A stretch of DNA of 64,000 bases, taken from positions 1,009 through 65,008 of the forward strand of contig NZ_MJIL01000085.1 in assembly GCF_001939735.1 (NCBI RefSeq), given 5' to 3'. Numbering within the stretch: position 1 is the stretch's first letter; the number at the start of each line of letters is the position of its first letter. This document shows positions 46,611-55,762 of this stretch, one piece after another. The notes below the pieces were generated by a model. That model searched no databases, was not told the DNA's origin, and saw only the letters and a program-made list of their open reading frames with translations. Position numbers and translations under genes: made by a program. This DNA comes from Photobacterium proteolyticum (GTDB lineage Bacteria > Pseudomonadota > Gammaproteobacteria > Enterobacterales > Vibrionaceae).

Positions 46611-49298
46611 TCACAGCACTACCCGATGACGAATAGCCTCGACTACCTGCTCGCTGTCTTTCTGCCACATGGCATAAGATACCGGCAGCACTTCCAATCC
46701 TGCTCGGGAAAGCATTTGGTAAGTATCAAGATCAAATGAGGATTCAAACTCACCGCGATAACCGATAAGATCAATGCCAAGGATCTTGCCGCTGTACTCG
46801 CAAACGATATCTACATCCTGCCCTGCGATTTCAAACCCAATCCAGACCGACATACCTAAAGCCTCAAGCCGCTCTTTGAGTAACTCGGTAAATGTACATG
46901 CTTTCTCGATCACAGATCCCGCGACCTCTTCCTGATGAGCGAAATCCAGATAACGGCGGAATAAATTATTATGACTAAGATCTTCAGGATCCAGCGAATA
47001 AACCACAATCTGCTTTTCCTTCGCCCGGGTGACGGCAACATTGAAGGCAGCTTCCTGGTTCAGATAAGCTGCAGCCCGGGTCGAATTCGCATCAACCGCC
47101 ATAGAGAGCACCATAATGTCTCTTTCCTCCCCCTGAAAACCATACGGTGTCGCAACACGCACGTCGAAGGCTGCAAGTTCATCCTGTGTAAATTGTTTGC
47201 AGACTGCATTTTCAATAAATTCAGCCTGATCACGATACGGTGAAATAACGCCAATCGTCGGTTTTAGTGGTGCATGCCTGTATCTCTCAACATGCTTTGA
47301 GAGGAGTTCAATCACTACATTTTTCTCAGCGGTATTTCGCCCGGTTGCCGTTCGCTTGCCATCCACTCGCCTGAAGTGCAATGCAGGCTGAGCAGACACA
47401 CTCGGCCTTGATTGCATCACCTTCAAGCGCCCGTTATAAAACTGGGCATTACTGAACGCAATCAAGGAAGATTTACTGCGATACTGTTCATTCAAAAAGG
47501 CGACACAGGCCTGCGAGCCTAGTGAATCAGAGACAACATCCAGCAGCGATTGATTACGGTAGCTGTATTTCACCGGCGTACTCTCTGCAAAACCGCTCTG
47601 CTTCCATAATTCAGCCTGTTTCGTTTTCGACAGAAACGACACATGCCGTAGCTGTTTGTCATCACCGACTACCACCGCCCGTTTCGCCCGATGCAGCGCA
47701 GGAAGTGCACTGGCAATGTCACATTGGGTCGATTCGTCAAAAATCACCAGATCAAACATGGACTCTATCAGTGGCAATGACTGGCTCAACTCATCGACGG
47801 TAACCAGCCATATCGGAAACGCCTCAAGTACCGTCGTCACATCCAGCTTTGCAAAGCGTTCTGCCTGAGTTTTCGAGTTCATTGACTTTAATGCACGATT
47901 AAAATCCTGCAATACCTGCCGGCGAGAGTCTAACAAGCCACTGAGCTTTTCATTTCGGTAAACATTGATGTAATCCATCGCTATTTGATGAAAAGCCTGG
48001 CGATGCTCCGCCAATGCCTGATGGCTTTGCCATAACACCTGCTCGTCTTTTAACGAATGGTAGATATTTGCCATGCCTTTTTGCAGCCAGGAGCCACTAC
48101 TCTCACCTCCCGCATAACGAGCGGCCCATAATGCCCGTTCAAACGCAGCCTGATGTTTCTCAACACCTTTTCTCGCCTTCTTGACCTGTTTCTTCATCAC
48201 TTTCGCTGAGTCTTGGCACTCAACACCCTGGAACAATATGGTATCGAGATACTGGCGCATCGTTTTAACGAAGCTCAATGCGTTAGCATGAACAAAACCG
48301 CTTTCCAGACCAAAGTCATGCCTTAGCTTTTTGCCTATCACATCTATCGCCTGCTCTGTTTTCGTAACAACCAGAACAGACTCCCCGTTTAACATCCGGT
48401 CTATGGCAATAGCAGCAATGGTAAAACTTTTTCCGGTGCCTGGCGGTCCCGAAATCACGCTCAAGGGCTGTGATGCAGCATTCTCCAAAGTCTGTATTTG
48501 GGCATTGCTTAACTTATAGCTAAGCAGATCGACAGCAGTGCTCAGTTGCCCAGTTGGGGCTGCAACCCCTTCGAATATACCCGTCAAAGGCCGTGCGTAA
48601 TGGGGCTGCGCAATAAGCTGATTGAGCTCGTGCAACACACCTCGTACACCACGAGAGCGATCCGCCAAAATGAGCATGCCGGCACAAGCTATGGAGACTG
48701 ATTTAACTGACTTTCGACGCAAAAATTCCTGCCCGTCCACCAGCTGTGGCCACCTTGCCAGTTCATCCAGGTCTTGAATGTCTGTATTTTCGCGTAGCCA
48801 ACTGGTTATGAGGCCAATCTGCTCAACCGTTATAGGAAATGCAGGCACAGGGAATGAATCTACGACTGTCGTGTCGAGGTGTGGTTTGAGCAATAGCCGA
48901 AGTACATCGAGATTAACCCGCATATCTGAAGTATCGATACTGGCACAGAGATGCTCATTTTCATCATGGGATAACGTCGCGGGCAGATACAATAAGGGAG
49001 CGGCAATGCTGCGTTGGTTTGAAAAACCGGTTTTGACTGCAAGCTGTCCTTTTATCAGAAAGCAACCATAGATCAGCCTTCTCTCCCGGCGATAATTATC
49101 AGCTTGCTGGTGCAAGACCTCAGCTTCGCTCCCGGCTATTGGCAGCCGTGGCAACGTACCGGTTAACAGCAGGTCTTCATCTTTGATATAGAGCTTTCTA
49201 TCTTTTCGTACACGGGTGATATTGGCTATGGACAAGTCGCTGCTGTCGGCACGATAGCAGCGACGAAAGTACTCTATGTAAGGCTTAATAGATGACAC
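46611..49298 (-). CDS. Superfamily 1 helicase with C-terminal nuclease-like domain
   Basis: 895 residues, GTG start 49298 after GGGAAG. The N-terminal 280 residues are unique. An SF1B (UPF1/Dna2-like) motor follows, with Walker A GPPGTGKS at 284-291, Walker B DEST at 521-524, VVVGDDKQLRHVSF, and C-terminal helicase motifs LNEQYRSKSSLIAFSN, VRVATPYGFQGEERDI and NVAVTRAKEKQIVV. The last 75 residues (FEIAGQDVDIVCEYSGKILG, IDLIGYRG) fit a PD-(D/E)XK-type nuclease fold with the D, then D-x-L pattern. No neighbour looks like a partner. A role in DNA repair or phage defence is inference. Confidence 0.88.
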   Translation of the reverse strand: MSSIKPYIEYFRRCYRADSSDLSIANITRVRKDRKLYIKDEDLLLTGTLPRLPIAGSEAEVLHQQADNYRRERRLIYGCFLIKGQLAVKTGFSNQRSIAAPLLYLPATLSHDENEHLCASIDTSDMRVNLDVLRLLLKPHLDTTVVDSFPVPAFPITVEQIGLITSWLRENTDIQDLDELARWPQLVDGQEFLRRKSVKSVSIACAGMLILADRSRGVRGVLHELNQLIAQPHYARPLTGIFEGVAAPTGQLSTAVDLLSYKLSNAQIQTLENAASQPLSVISGPPGTGKSFTIAAIAIDRMLNGESVLVVTKTEQAIDVIGKKLRHDFGLESGFVHANALSFVKTMRQYLDTILFQGVECQDSAKVMKKQVKKARKGVEKHQAAFERALWAARYAGGESSGSWLQKGMANIYHSLKDEQVLWQSHQALAEHRQAFHQIAMDYINVYRNEKLSGLLDSRRQVLQDFNRALKSMNSKTQAERFAKLDVTTVLEAFPIWLVTVDELSQSLPLIESMFDLVIFDESTQCDIASALPALHRAKRAVVVGDDKQLRHVSFLSKTKQAELWKQSGFAESTPVKYSYRNQSLLDVVSDSLGSQACVAFLNEQYRSKSSLIAFSNAQFYNGRLKVMQSRPSVSAQPALHFRRVDGKRTATGRNTAEKNVVIELLSKHVERYRHAPLKPTIGVISPYRDQAEFIENAVCKQFTQDELAAFDVRVATPYGFQGEERDIMVLSMAVDANSTRAAAYLNQEAAFNVAVTRAKEKQIVVYSLDPEDLSHNNLFRRYLDFAHQEEVAGSVIEKACTFTELLKERLEALGMSVWIGFEIAGQDVDIVCEYSGKILGIDLIGYRGEFESSFDLDTYQMLSRAGLEVLPVSYAMWQKDSEQVVEAIRHRVVL

Positions 49299-49352
49299 AA
49301 TTGCTTCCCGGTAGCTGGTGAGGAAGTATTACAGCATAATCCCTTTTTCATG

Positions 49353-50552
49353 TCAGTATTGCGGTGCAAGCTCATGATCAGCTTCTATTTTCTGCCCCAG
49401 TAGCAACATCCAGATACTCGCGAACAAGACAACAAAACCCACAATGACAAAGCCGTATTCGATGGCATCGACATGGGCAAGAAAGGCAATCAATACATAG
49501 CTCAGGCTCTGGACTAGGGTTGCAAACATTGCCATCCCACCATCCACACGGCCACGTTGTGACCTCGGAATGGTATGGTGCATCCAGTTCGTTCTGGCAA
49601 TACGATTGAGCGCATTAAAGAACCCAAAACCAAGCGTCAGCAACACAATATACAATGGCTGCATCACCCCGCTCATTACCAGCAATGTAAATGCCAGAAT
49701 CAGCATCGAGTACTGCATAATGGCTCGGTACGACAGCATGGCTAATACTCGAGAGACCAGCACACCCGTCATCAAGGATCCAAGACCAAAAGCAATGTTA
49801 TAGAACGCAACCCAGTTACCGGAGATGTTGAGATCGGCAAACCAGATAGGAACAAGTTTCCCCAGAAAAGTTAGCACCGGGTAAGACAGGCAAGAAATAA
49901 GCAGGAAGCCATAGAACCTTGGTTGCTGGGCAAAGATGCTTTTGGTCTCTTTAATCTGACTTAAAAACGGTATGTTTTTCGAGTGTCTAACCTTGCGCTG
50001 ATAAGGCGTCACAACATAACTGTAAGCGGCAATACCAGACGCAATAGCTGCAAATGCGGAAAACTCTTCGATCCCCCACATCTCAAGCAGAAAAATGCCC
50101 AGCGCACCGGCCCCCAACGTGGTCCCTTGCATGACAATTTCCTGATAACCGGAAATTTTTGCATATTCCTGCTGATTATAATTTTCCTGGGTGAATGCAT
50201 TGTTGGCATTCCAGGCGATATTACTTGAAACCCAAAACACCAACTGTGAAGCCGCCAAGATCCAATGCGAGCCCGCTCCCACCCAGAACGCAATACAAAC
50301 CAACAGTGCCGTTGCTGACTGCGCCACTTGTACCAATATCAAAATTGTTTTCCGGGAATGCCTGTCTGTTAGCGTCGAAAAGAAAGGCGTACTAAGAAAA
50401 GATAGCCCCGTACAAACAAGTGCCGTAATCGCCACGAACGTTCCCATATCAGGCTCTTGCAACATGATCCAGGGCAACGCCATCATGAACAAACCTGAGC
50501 TGATACCATCAAAAAAGCGCCCGGACAAATATGGAATCGTTTTATTCTTCAT
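49353..50552 (-). CDS. Major facilitator superfamily efflux transporter
   Basis: 399 residues with twelve hydrophobic helices. The loop between helices 2 and 3 reads LTDRHSRKTILI, the classical MFS motif A, and the central loop about 190-210 is charged. ATG 50552 has GGAAAG upstream. The promoter contains a SoxR operator with a 19-base spacer directed toward this gene, so induction by redox-cycling compounds is expected. Substrate likely a redox-active toxic compound or secondary metabolite. Divergent from soxR. Confidence 0.9.
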   Translation of the reverse strand: MKNKTIPYLSGRFFDGISSGLFMMALPWIMLQEPDMGTFVAITALVCTGLSFLSTPFFSTLTDRHSRKTILILVQVAQSATALLVCIAFWVGAGSHWILAASQLVFWVSSNIAWNANNAFTQENYNQQEYAKISGYQEIVMQGTTLGAGALGIFLLEMWGIEEFSAFAAIASGIAAYSYVVTPYQRKVRHSKNIPFLSQIKETKSIFAQQPRFYGFLLISCLSYPVLTFLGKLVPIWFADLNISGNWVAFYNIAFGLGSLMTGVLVSRVLAMLSYRAIMQYSMLILAFTLLVMSGVMQPLYIVLLTLGFGFFNALNRIARTNWMHHTIPRSQRGRVDGGMAMFATLVQSLSYVLIAFLAHVDAIEYGFVIVGFVVLFASIWMLLLGQKIEADHELAPQY

Positions 50553-50586
50553 CGTTCTTTCCGTGTGATTTCGTTAATTCACTGCT

Positions 50587-50617
50587 ACTCTAGAACCTCA
50601 GGTTAACTTGAGGTCAA
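50587..50617 (-). promoter_or_regulatory. SoxR operator and 19-base-spaced promoter
   Basis: ACCTCAGGTTAACTTGAGGT (50595-50614) is a near-perfect palindrome matching the E. coli soxS operator CCTCAAGTTAACTTGAGG. On the minus strand it sits between TTGACC (50617-50612) and TAGAGT (50592-50587), exactly 19 bases apart, the hallmark of promoters remodelled by MerR-family activators. It drives the transporter gene; the operator also overlaps the soxR promoter region. Confidence 0.9.
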
Positions 50618-50639
50618 GCTCTTTTTCAGGAGAGAACGT

Positions 50640-51074
50640 ATGGACATGAGCGTGGGCGAAGTGGCAAAACGAGCCGGGGTAACCGTGGCAACCCTTCATT
50701 TTTACGAAGAGAAAGGGCTCATTTACAGCTCCAGAAACCAAGCGAACCAACGCAGGTATGACAGACAGATATTGCGGAGAATTGCCGTGATTAAGGCGGC
50801 ACAGAATGTTGGGCTAACGCTACAGGAAATCTCTGACGAGCTCGGACACCTCCCAAAACACAAGGCTCCCAAGAAGAAGGAATGGGAAGAACTTGCCCAG
50901 GACTGGCACCAGAAGCTTGAAGATAAGATCCAAAGCCTGAGAGCTCTGCAAACTCAGTTGGGAAGCTGTATACAATGCGGCTGTTTGTCACTAGATAGCT
51001 GTGCCCTGTATAACCCCGACGACTCACGCGGGATCAAGCAGGCAGGAGCCAAATTGAGCCACCCAGAGTCCTAG
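50640..51074 (+). CDS. soxR: SoxR redox-sensing transcriptional activator
   Basis: MerR-family regulator with a [2Fe-2S] cluster, 144 residues. The N-terminal winged helix has SVGEVAKRAGVTVATLHFYE and RNQANQRRYDRQILRRI. A dimer helix follows, then cluster cysteines C110, C113, C115 and C121 (SCIQCGCLSLDSCALYNP), the SoxR pattern C-x2-C-x-C-x5-C. AGGAGAGA precedes ATG 50640. It is divergent from an MFS pump with a SoxR operator between them. No soxS is visible, so SoxR probably acts directly on the transporter, as in pseudomonads and other non-enteric bacteria. Confidence 0.96.
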   Translation: MDMSVGEVAKRAGVTVATLHFYEEKGLIYSSRNQANQRRYDRQILRRIAVIKAAQNVGLTLQEISDELGHLPKHKAPKKKEWEELAQDWHQKLEDKIQSLRALQTQLGSCIQCGCLSLDSCALYNPDDSRGIKQAGAKLSHPES

Positions 51075-51114
51075 TACAGGCCCTATTAGGAAGAGTACAT
51101 CACAACCAATCTTA

Positions 51115-52008
51115 CTACTGATGTTCGCGGCGAAATGCTGCAGGTGTAATCCCGACTCGTTTCTTGAACTGCTGAGAAAGGTGTTGCTGAGAGGAAAAAC
51201 CGCATAATAGTGCCACATCGACCAACGATTTTGTAGGGCTAGAGAGAAGTTGCTTTGCTAAGTCAACCCGTCGGGAAAGAACATATTGGTGCGGCGTGCA
51301 ACCAAAACTTGTTTTAAACATCCGCGCAAAGTGAAAATCACTTAAATGCGCTAGTGCTGCCAAATCTCTCAAGGTGAATTGACTCGATAAGTTGGCCTCA
51401 ATAAAATCAATCACCCGCCGCTGATTCACAGATGACAACCCACCCGTACTTAATGCCTGTCTCGGCGAGTTATGACAGTACTGACGAAGAAGGTGAAGCA
51501 ATAGAATTTGCTGAGTGTGGGAAACCATCAACTTATCGGTCGAACTTTCCCAGTTCAGTTTTACTATGGTTTCTCGGATCAACTGATTGACGAATGGATC
51601 GTCAACAAAGGTACGTTCTGATAGTTCGACATGACGACCTTCTTTATCAAAGACTTGCTCAGCAAAATTTTGCAGATGAGCCTGCTCGAAATAGAAGTGG
51701 AAAAAGTTAAACGGCGCAGAGAAAGTCCAGTCTGAGCGATGGTCTTGGGGCATCAGACAAAGCTTGCCCGCACCACCGGATAGATTACCTGAACGCATGA
51801 CGCGCTGGGTATTTTGGCCGCCTTCGAGATAAAAGCTTAAAGTATGGTGACCTGGTTTGTCATAACTGGCACTACCATGGCTATTACTCCAGACAGCCGT
51901 ACCCATGCCACTATCTAGCCATAAATCCTTATGAAGTAACGCGGTATTGTTGGACAGCACGTTATAAACGCGCTGTCTCTTAGCCCCCGAAGTCATCCCT
52001 TTATCCAT
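51115..52008 (-). CDS. AraC-family transcriptional regulator
   Basis: 297 residues. The N-terminal sensor half (about 30-170) is cupin-like and variable (FYLEGGQNTQRVMRSGNLSG). The C-terminal half has two helix-turn-helix motifs: FTLRDLAALAHLSDFHFARMFKTSFG and SLVDVALLCGFSSQQHLSQQFKKRVG, with the conserved GxTP loop. It is divergent from an EamA transporter at 52195 and most likely controls it. GGAGAGTG precedes ATG 52008. The inducer is unknown. Confidence 0.93.
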   Translation of the reverse strand: MDKGMTSGAKRQRVYNVLSNNTALLHKDLWLDSGMGTAVWSNSHGSASYDKPGHHTLSFYLEGGQNTQRVMRSGNLSGGAGKLCLMPQDHRSDWTFSAPFNFFHFYFEQAHLQNFAEQVFDKEGRHVELSERTFVDDPFVNQLIRETIVKLNWESSTDKLMVSHTQQILLLHLLRQYCHNSPRQALSTGGLSSVNQRRVIDFIEANLSSQFTLRDLAALAHLSDFHFARMFKTSFGCTPHQYVLSRRVDLAKQLLSSPTKSLVDVALLCGFSSQQHLSQQFKKRVGITPAAFRREHQ

Positions 52009-52194
52009 CTCACTCTCCTGTCCCGACTTCCATCAATATACTGATTTTTGAAAATCATGAACACCTGATGAAATAAAATGCGCAAGAATCTGTAAAAACA
52101 GCAAAGATATGAACGCCTCCTTCGTGCAAACGAAATAACGTTAATGGTATGAATTAAATGCCCTCAGCATTCTGGGCGAAGGAGTAACAACATA

Positions 52195-53097
52195 ATGAAT
52201 GGTATCTTATACTCAGCCACCGTATTTATTTGGGGTTCGACATGGCTCGCTATTGCCTATCAACTGGGCGATACACCCGTTGTCGTGTCTGTTGCCTGGC
52301 GGTTTGGTCTTGCCGCTATCGCACTATTTGCCATATTAGCTTTTCAAAAAAAAACACCTCGTCTTTCTGCTGAAAACCACAAATTAGCCGCTTTACTGGC
52401 TTTGTGCCTTTTCTCCAACAACTTTCTTTGTTTTTATGCAGCGACGCAATATCTCCCTAGTGGACTCAATGCTGTTGTCTTCTCACTAGCGCCGATCTTG
52501 AATGCGCTTAATCTTTGGATTATTGAAAAGCGCCGTCCGTCAGCCACTTTTATACAAGGGGCACTGATAGGGTTTACTGGCGTTGTGCTGCTTTTCGCCT
52601 CCCAATTTATGAATGCAGAGATGGATTGGACCATACTACTAGGATTAATGCTCAGCCTGTTGGGTACCTATTTCTTCTCTATGGGTAATATGGTATCTGC
52701 CCATGCTCAGAGAAAAGGAATGCCACTCTTGCCGACCACGGCATGGTCAATGGGCTATGGCGCGATCTACCTAGTTGTTATTGCTCTGGTTATGGGCCTG
52801 CCACTTGGCGTAACCATGACGCCAATGTATCTTTCAGCCTTAGTTTACCTTGCCATTGTAGGATCGGTGATAGGATTCAATACTTACCTTGCTCTCGTCG
52901 GTAGGATCGGTGCTGCAAAAGCTGCGTATTGTACTGTTCTCTTTCCGCTGGTGGCACTCTCGTTATCTACCCTGTTTGAAGGCTACGAGTGGACATGCCT
53001 ATCGGCACTGGGCGTTCTGTTAGTATTAACCGGTAACCTACGTGTATTTGGCATTCCACAACCAGTAAAACGTTGGTACCAATCAAGTATTGCCTAA
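52195..53097 (+). CDS. EamA/DMT-family transporter
   Basis: 300 residues with ten membrane helices in two repeats, as in drug/metabolite transporters. The first repeat opens VFIWGSTWLAIAYQLGDTP and contains a conserved PVVVSVAWRFGLAAIALF; the second starts near residue 150 (LGLMLSLLGTYFFSMGNM). GAAGGAGTAACAACATA precedes ATG 52195. A hairpin terminator follows. It probably exports a metabolite under the divergent AraC regulator. Confidence 0.92.
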   Translation: MNGILYSATVFIWGSTWLAIAYQLGDTPVVVSVAWRFGLAAIALFAILAFQKKTPRLSAENHKLAALLALCLFSNNFLCFYAATQYLPSGLNAVVFSLAPILNALNLWIIEKRRPSATFIQGALIGFTGVVLLFASQFMNAEMDWTILLGLMLSLLGTYFFSMGNMVSAHAQRKGMPLLPTTAWSMGYGAIYLVVIALVMGLPLGVTMTPMYLSALVYLAIVGSVIGFNTYLALVGRIGAAKAAYCTVLFPLVALSLSTLFEGYEWTCLSALGVLLVLTGNLRVFGIPQPVKRWYQSSIA

Positions 53098-53115
53098 CGA
53101 TGTATCGGCGAATGA

Positions 53116-53146
53116 AAAAGGCGCTTAATCTCGATTAGCGCCTTTT
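53116..53146 (+). terminator. Terminator after the EamA transporter
   Basis: AAAAGGCGCT and AGCGCCTTTT form a symmetric stem (with an internal TAATC/GATTA pairing) followed by CAATG. It serves both strands and lies 19 bases after the stop at 53097. Confidence 0.8.
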
Positions 53147-53171
53147 CAATGCAGCGAAGAAGATTATAAGA

Positions 53172-53559
53172 TCAAGCCAAATCCATATTCCGCTCCATCA
53201 GCACTTCTTTAACCGCAAACATACCGTTAAGGGCTGCCGGAAAACCAGCATAGACTGACATCTGCAATACAACCTCTTTAATTTCATCCTCAGTACAACC
53301 AACATTTAAAGCTGCATTAATGTGTACCTTCAGTTGAGGCTGACAGTTACCCAGAGCAGTAAGCGCCGCAACGGTTGCAATCTCTCTTGATTTTAAATCC
53401 AAGCCTGTTCGCGAAATATATATCACCGAATGGATACTCAATAGTGAATCGAGCTAAATCAGGGCAAACGTCCTGCAAGCTTTCGATAACGCTATGCCCT
53501 GCCTTACCATCAATTTCGCTGAGCTTTTCAAAACCAATTTCGTATCTTGTCTTGTTCAT
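53172..53559 (-). pseudogene. Carboxymuconolactone decarboxylase-family protein, one-base frameshift
   Basis: The N-terminal part (from ATG 53559, ribosome site GGAGTGAG) reads MNKTRYEIGFEKLSEIDGKA and ends at EYPFGDIY. The C-terminal part in the next frame reads [20 protein letters not shown], ending MERNMDLA at the stop 53172. Homologues run straight through [15 protein letters not shown]. The two pieces join if one T is removed from the TTT at plus-strand 53414-53416. As sequenced, the protein is broken in the middle. Could be a sequencing error in a three-base run. Lies 58 bases downstream of a MerR gene. Confidence 0.8.
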
Positions 53560-53617
53560 TTTCTCACTCCTATTACTGATGAATGAAGCGAGGTTACAAG
53601 TTAGAGTGAACTCTAAG

Positions 53618-53959
53618 TCAAGGTGATTTTTGGTTCTTATAATAATCAATCTTTTTATCTAAGGCTTTCAAGTGTAGAAGTTCATCATCAATTCGGCGTC
53701 TTAAATTGCATCTATGCGCTTCCAGTAATGTCTGTCGTTCGGCTAAGTTCCTTAACTGTGCATATTCCAAGATGTTGTCCAGTGGCATTCCTGTATCTTT
53801 GAGCCTGACGATAAACTGAGCCCATTCCAGATCCCTTGAAGTGTAGACCCGGTGTCCACTAGGGTTTCTTTGAATATTCAGTAGTAAACCTATTTTTTCA
53901 TAATATCTGAGTGTATGAGGCGACAACGAAGTCACCTCGGAAAAGTCCTTAATATTCAT
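53618..53959 (-). CDS. MerR-family transcriptional regulator
   Basis: 113 residues from ATG 53959, preceded by TAGGGGTGGAT; an upstream TTG at 53986 adds nine residues and is not needed. The winged helix MNIKDFSEVTSLSPHTLRYY with the EKIGLLLN motif and GHRVYTSRDLEWAQFIVRLK is typical. A coiled-coil dimer helix (RQTLLEAHRCNLRRRIDDE) follows, with no cysteine cluster, so it senses something other than metal by thiols. It is the first gene before the frameshifted carboxymuconolactone decarboxylase-like gene and probably regulated it. Confidence 0.88.
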   Translation of the reverse strand: MNIKDFSEVTSLSPHTLRYYEKIGLLLNIQRNPSGHRVYTSRDLEWAQFIVRLKDTGMPLDNILEYAQLRNLAERQTLLEAHRCNLRRRIDDELLHLKALDKKIDYYKNQKSP

Positions 53960-54111
53960 ATCCACCCCTAGTTTATTCACAAGCAAACTAACTATTATTC
54001 AGAAAGTTAGCAACATTTCTAGTTCGAACATATTCGCTCGTTGATGACAAATGAGTTAGCAGTAATGGTTGGGGAAGTTTGTAAACGTATATGAGATTAT
54101 TCTTATTATCT

Positions 54112-54711
54112 TCATATCACTTTGTGCTTGTACGCCTTCAGATAATAGAGGCTTATCGCCCAGCCCATTAGAAAACCTGTGACATGCCCTAACTTAGGAT
54201 GATGAGCATAGATAAGATCTAACAACAAGGCAGGAACCATGGCAATAACAAGGGCGAACTTGAGAGAAAGTGATGTGTTAATTTCTCGCCACAAAAGCAA
54301 CACCCCCAATGCTGCCACACCGAAAATGGCCTGCGAGGCACCTGTTCCAAGGTTCCAAGGCGGTTCAACGGTAAGCGTACTTATCAAAGTGCCAACGGTT
54401 CCGGATATAAACCAGAGAACGAAAAAACGAGCAGAAGCAATATACTTTTCAAGAATACAACCTAGCACTGCAAAGGACAGTACATTAAACAACATATGAA
54501 GCTGCTTTACATGAATCAATGGAGCCACAAATATGCGCCAAAGCTCCAAATTCCAAAGATGACCAAAAGTAACGCCACCATACGGCTCTAGCTGGACTAT
54601 TTTAATCGCTCCAAACAGTGAACCGCTTATTTCATGATTTACCGCTAAGGAATAACATAATGTAAGTAGAGATATAATTACGGTGACAAATGGAAAGCGA
54701 TTAACCTTCAT
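54112..54711 (-). CDS. Rhomboid-family intramembrane serine protease
   Basis: 199 residues from ATG 54711 (a GTG six bases upstream is the alternative). Six hydrophobic helices are visible. The rhomboid signatures are HVKQLHMLFNVLSFAVLG (oxyanion His and Asn), LGTGASQAIFG (nucleophile Ser in GxSx) and HPKLGHVTGFLMG (catalytic His). GASQ replaces the commoner GASG, which is a minor variation. It cleaves transmembrane helices in the inner membrane; no substrate is nearby. Confidence 0.92.
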   Translation of the reverse strand: MKVNRFPFVTVIISLLTLCYSLAVNHEISGSLFGAIKIVQLEPYGGVTFGHLWNLELWRIFVAPLIHVKQLHMLFNVLSFAVLGCILEKYIASARFFVLWFISGTVGTLISTLTVEPPWNLGTGASQAIFGVAALGVLLLWREINTSLSLKFALVIAMVPALLLDLIYAHHPKLGHVTGFLMGWAISLYYLKAYKHKVI

Positions 54712-54773
54712 AATCACTCTTTAACTCATATTGAAAATAAAGATAATTCTACCTTTTCGTTTCTATAATTTTG

Positions 54774-55316
54774 TCAAGAGATTGCAAATGATGTATTTCC
54801 CGTCAATATTTCGACGAGCTTCTGCAATGACTCTGATGGTGTTTTACCAAAAGTATCGATGCGAATCACTCTATCCTGCCACGGCTCATAGTGCCTATTC
54901 TGTACCTGCTGCCAACTTGGAAGCTGCAGGGTTTCGATGCTGCACTCTCGGTTCTCTACCCGGTGCTTATGTTCATTTTCATCCGAGCAATACACTTCTA
55001 TGTTTATATATTCAGCATTGGCTGACGTGGCGACTTCTTGCCACTCTGCTCGTGTTAGCGAAATAGGATTACATGAATCAGCAATGACACAATGCCCCAG
55101 CTCCAAGTTATCCTTGGCTACCCGGTAGCTCAGCCTGTATCCCTCACCTTCCACCTTATAATCACACAGATCTCTTAATCCCTGCTCAACCGTATCGATT
55201 CGAAGGTAAAAAGCTCTTAATTGCTGCGATAGAAGTCGCGCCAAGGTTGTTTTGCCAGAAGCTGGCAGCCCTGAAAAAATATACAAAATCGGTTTATTCA
55301 TTGGTGGTTTGCTCAC
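54774..55316 (-). CDS. AAA_33-type P-loop kinase
   Basis: 180 residues of a zeta-toxin/chloramphenicol-phosphotransferase-like or gluconate-kinase-like P-loop kinase: Walker A FSGLPASGKTTLARLLSQQL near 15-34, a RIDTVEQGLRDL lid region and VIADSCNPISLTRAEW. GTG 55316 overlaps the preceding stop codon in TTGTGA, which suggests translational coupling; an internal ATG at 55301 is the alternative start. Probably a small-molecule kinase; the substrate is unknown. Confidence 0.85.
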   Translation of the reverse strand: MSKPPMNKPILYIFSGLPASGKTTLARLLSQQLRAFYLRIDTVEQGLRDLCDYKVEGEGYRLSYRVAKDNLELGHCVIADSCNPISLTRAEWQEVATSANAEYINIEVYCSDENEHKHRVENRECSIETLQLPSWQQVQNRHYEPWQDRVIRIDTFGKTPSESLQKLVEILTGNTSFAIS

Positions 55317-55762
55317 AATAGTTTTGTCATGAACACCTTATTCTCACTGCGTTCATATTCCTTCCAGCCAAGATGCGAGTATAAGGTAATATTTTCACTC
55401 ATCCCTGAATGAGTTACCAAGCGTATTTCGTTATGTCCACGCAGCTCTGCCTGTTTCTGGGCAAACTCAATCAAGCCCCTGCCTAACCCATGTCCCTGAA
55501 AGTCAGGATGGACGGCCACATTGGCTATTGTCGTGTAAGTTTCACTGAATACCAGAATAAGGCCGCCAACCAAGTGCTCGCCAGCACATGCTACCCACAC
55601 AGGGTATGAGCGGATCTCTTCTTCATAGTCAACCAGCATCGGGGGAAGATCCTGGCCCCCTAACTTCTCTTTGAATTGGCTGTAAGCATCGTACATGCAA
55701 CGAGCCAGACTATCGGCATCAGAAAGCTTGGCCTGACATATTTCCCATTTCTTCTTGTTCAA
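55313..55762 (-). CDS. GNAT-family N-acetyltransferase
   Basis: 149 residues, TTG start at 55762 with AAGGAG eight bases upstream, a case where the ribosome site decides an unusual start. The acetyl-CoA core is TIANVAVHPDFQGHGLGRGLIEFA, with the Q/RxxGxG/A loop (QGHGLG), followed by NEIRLVTHSGMSENITLYSH. It is followed in operon by the AAA_33 kinase with a four-base overlap. The substrate is unknown. Confidence 0.9.
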   Translation of the reverse strand: MNKKKWEICQAKLSDADSLARCMYDAYSQFKEKLGGQDLPPMLVDYEEEIRSYPVWVACAGEHLVGGLILVFSETYTTIANVAVHPDFQGHGLGRGLIEFAQKQAELRGHNEIRLVTHSGMSENITLYSHLGWKEYERSENKVFMTKLL

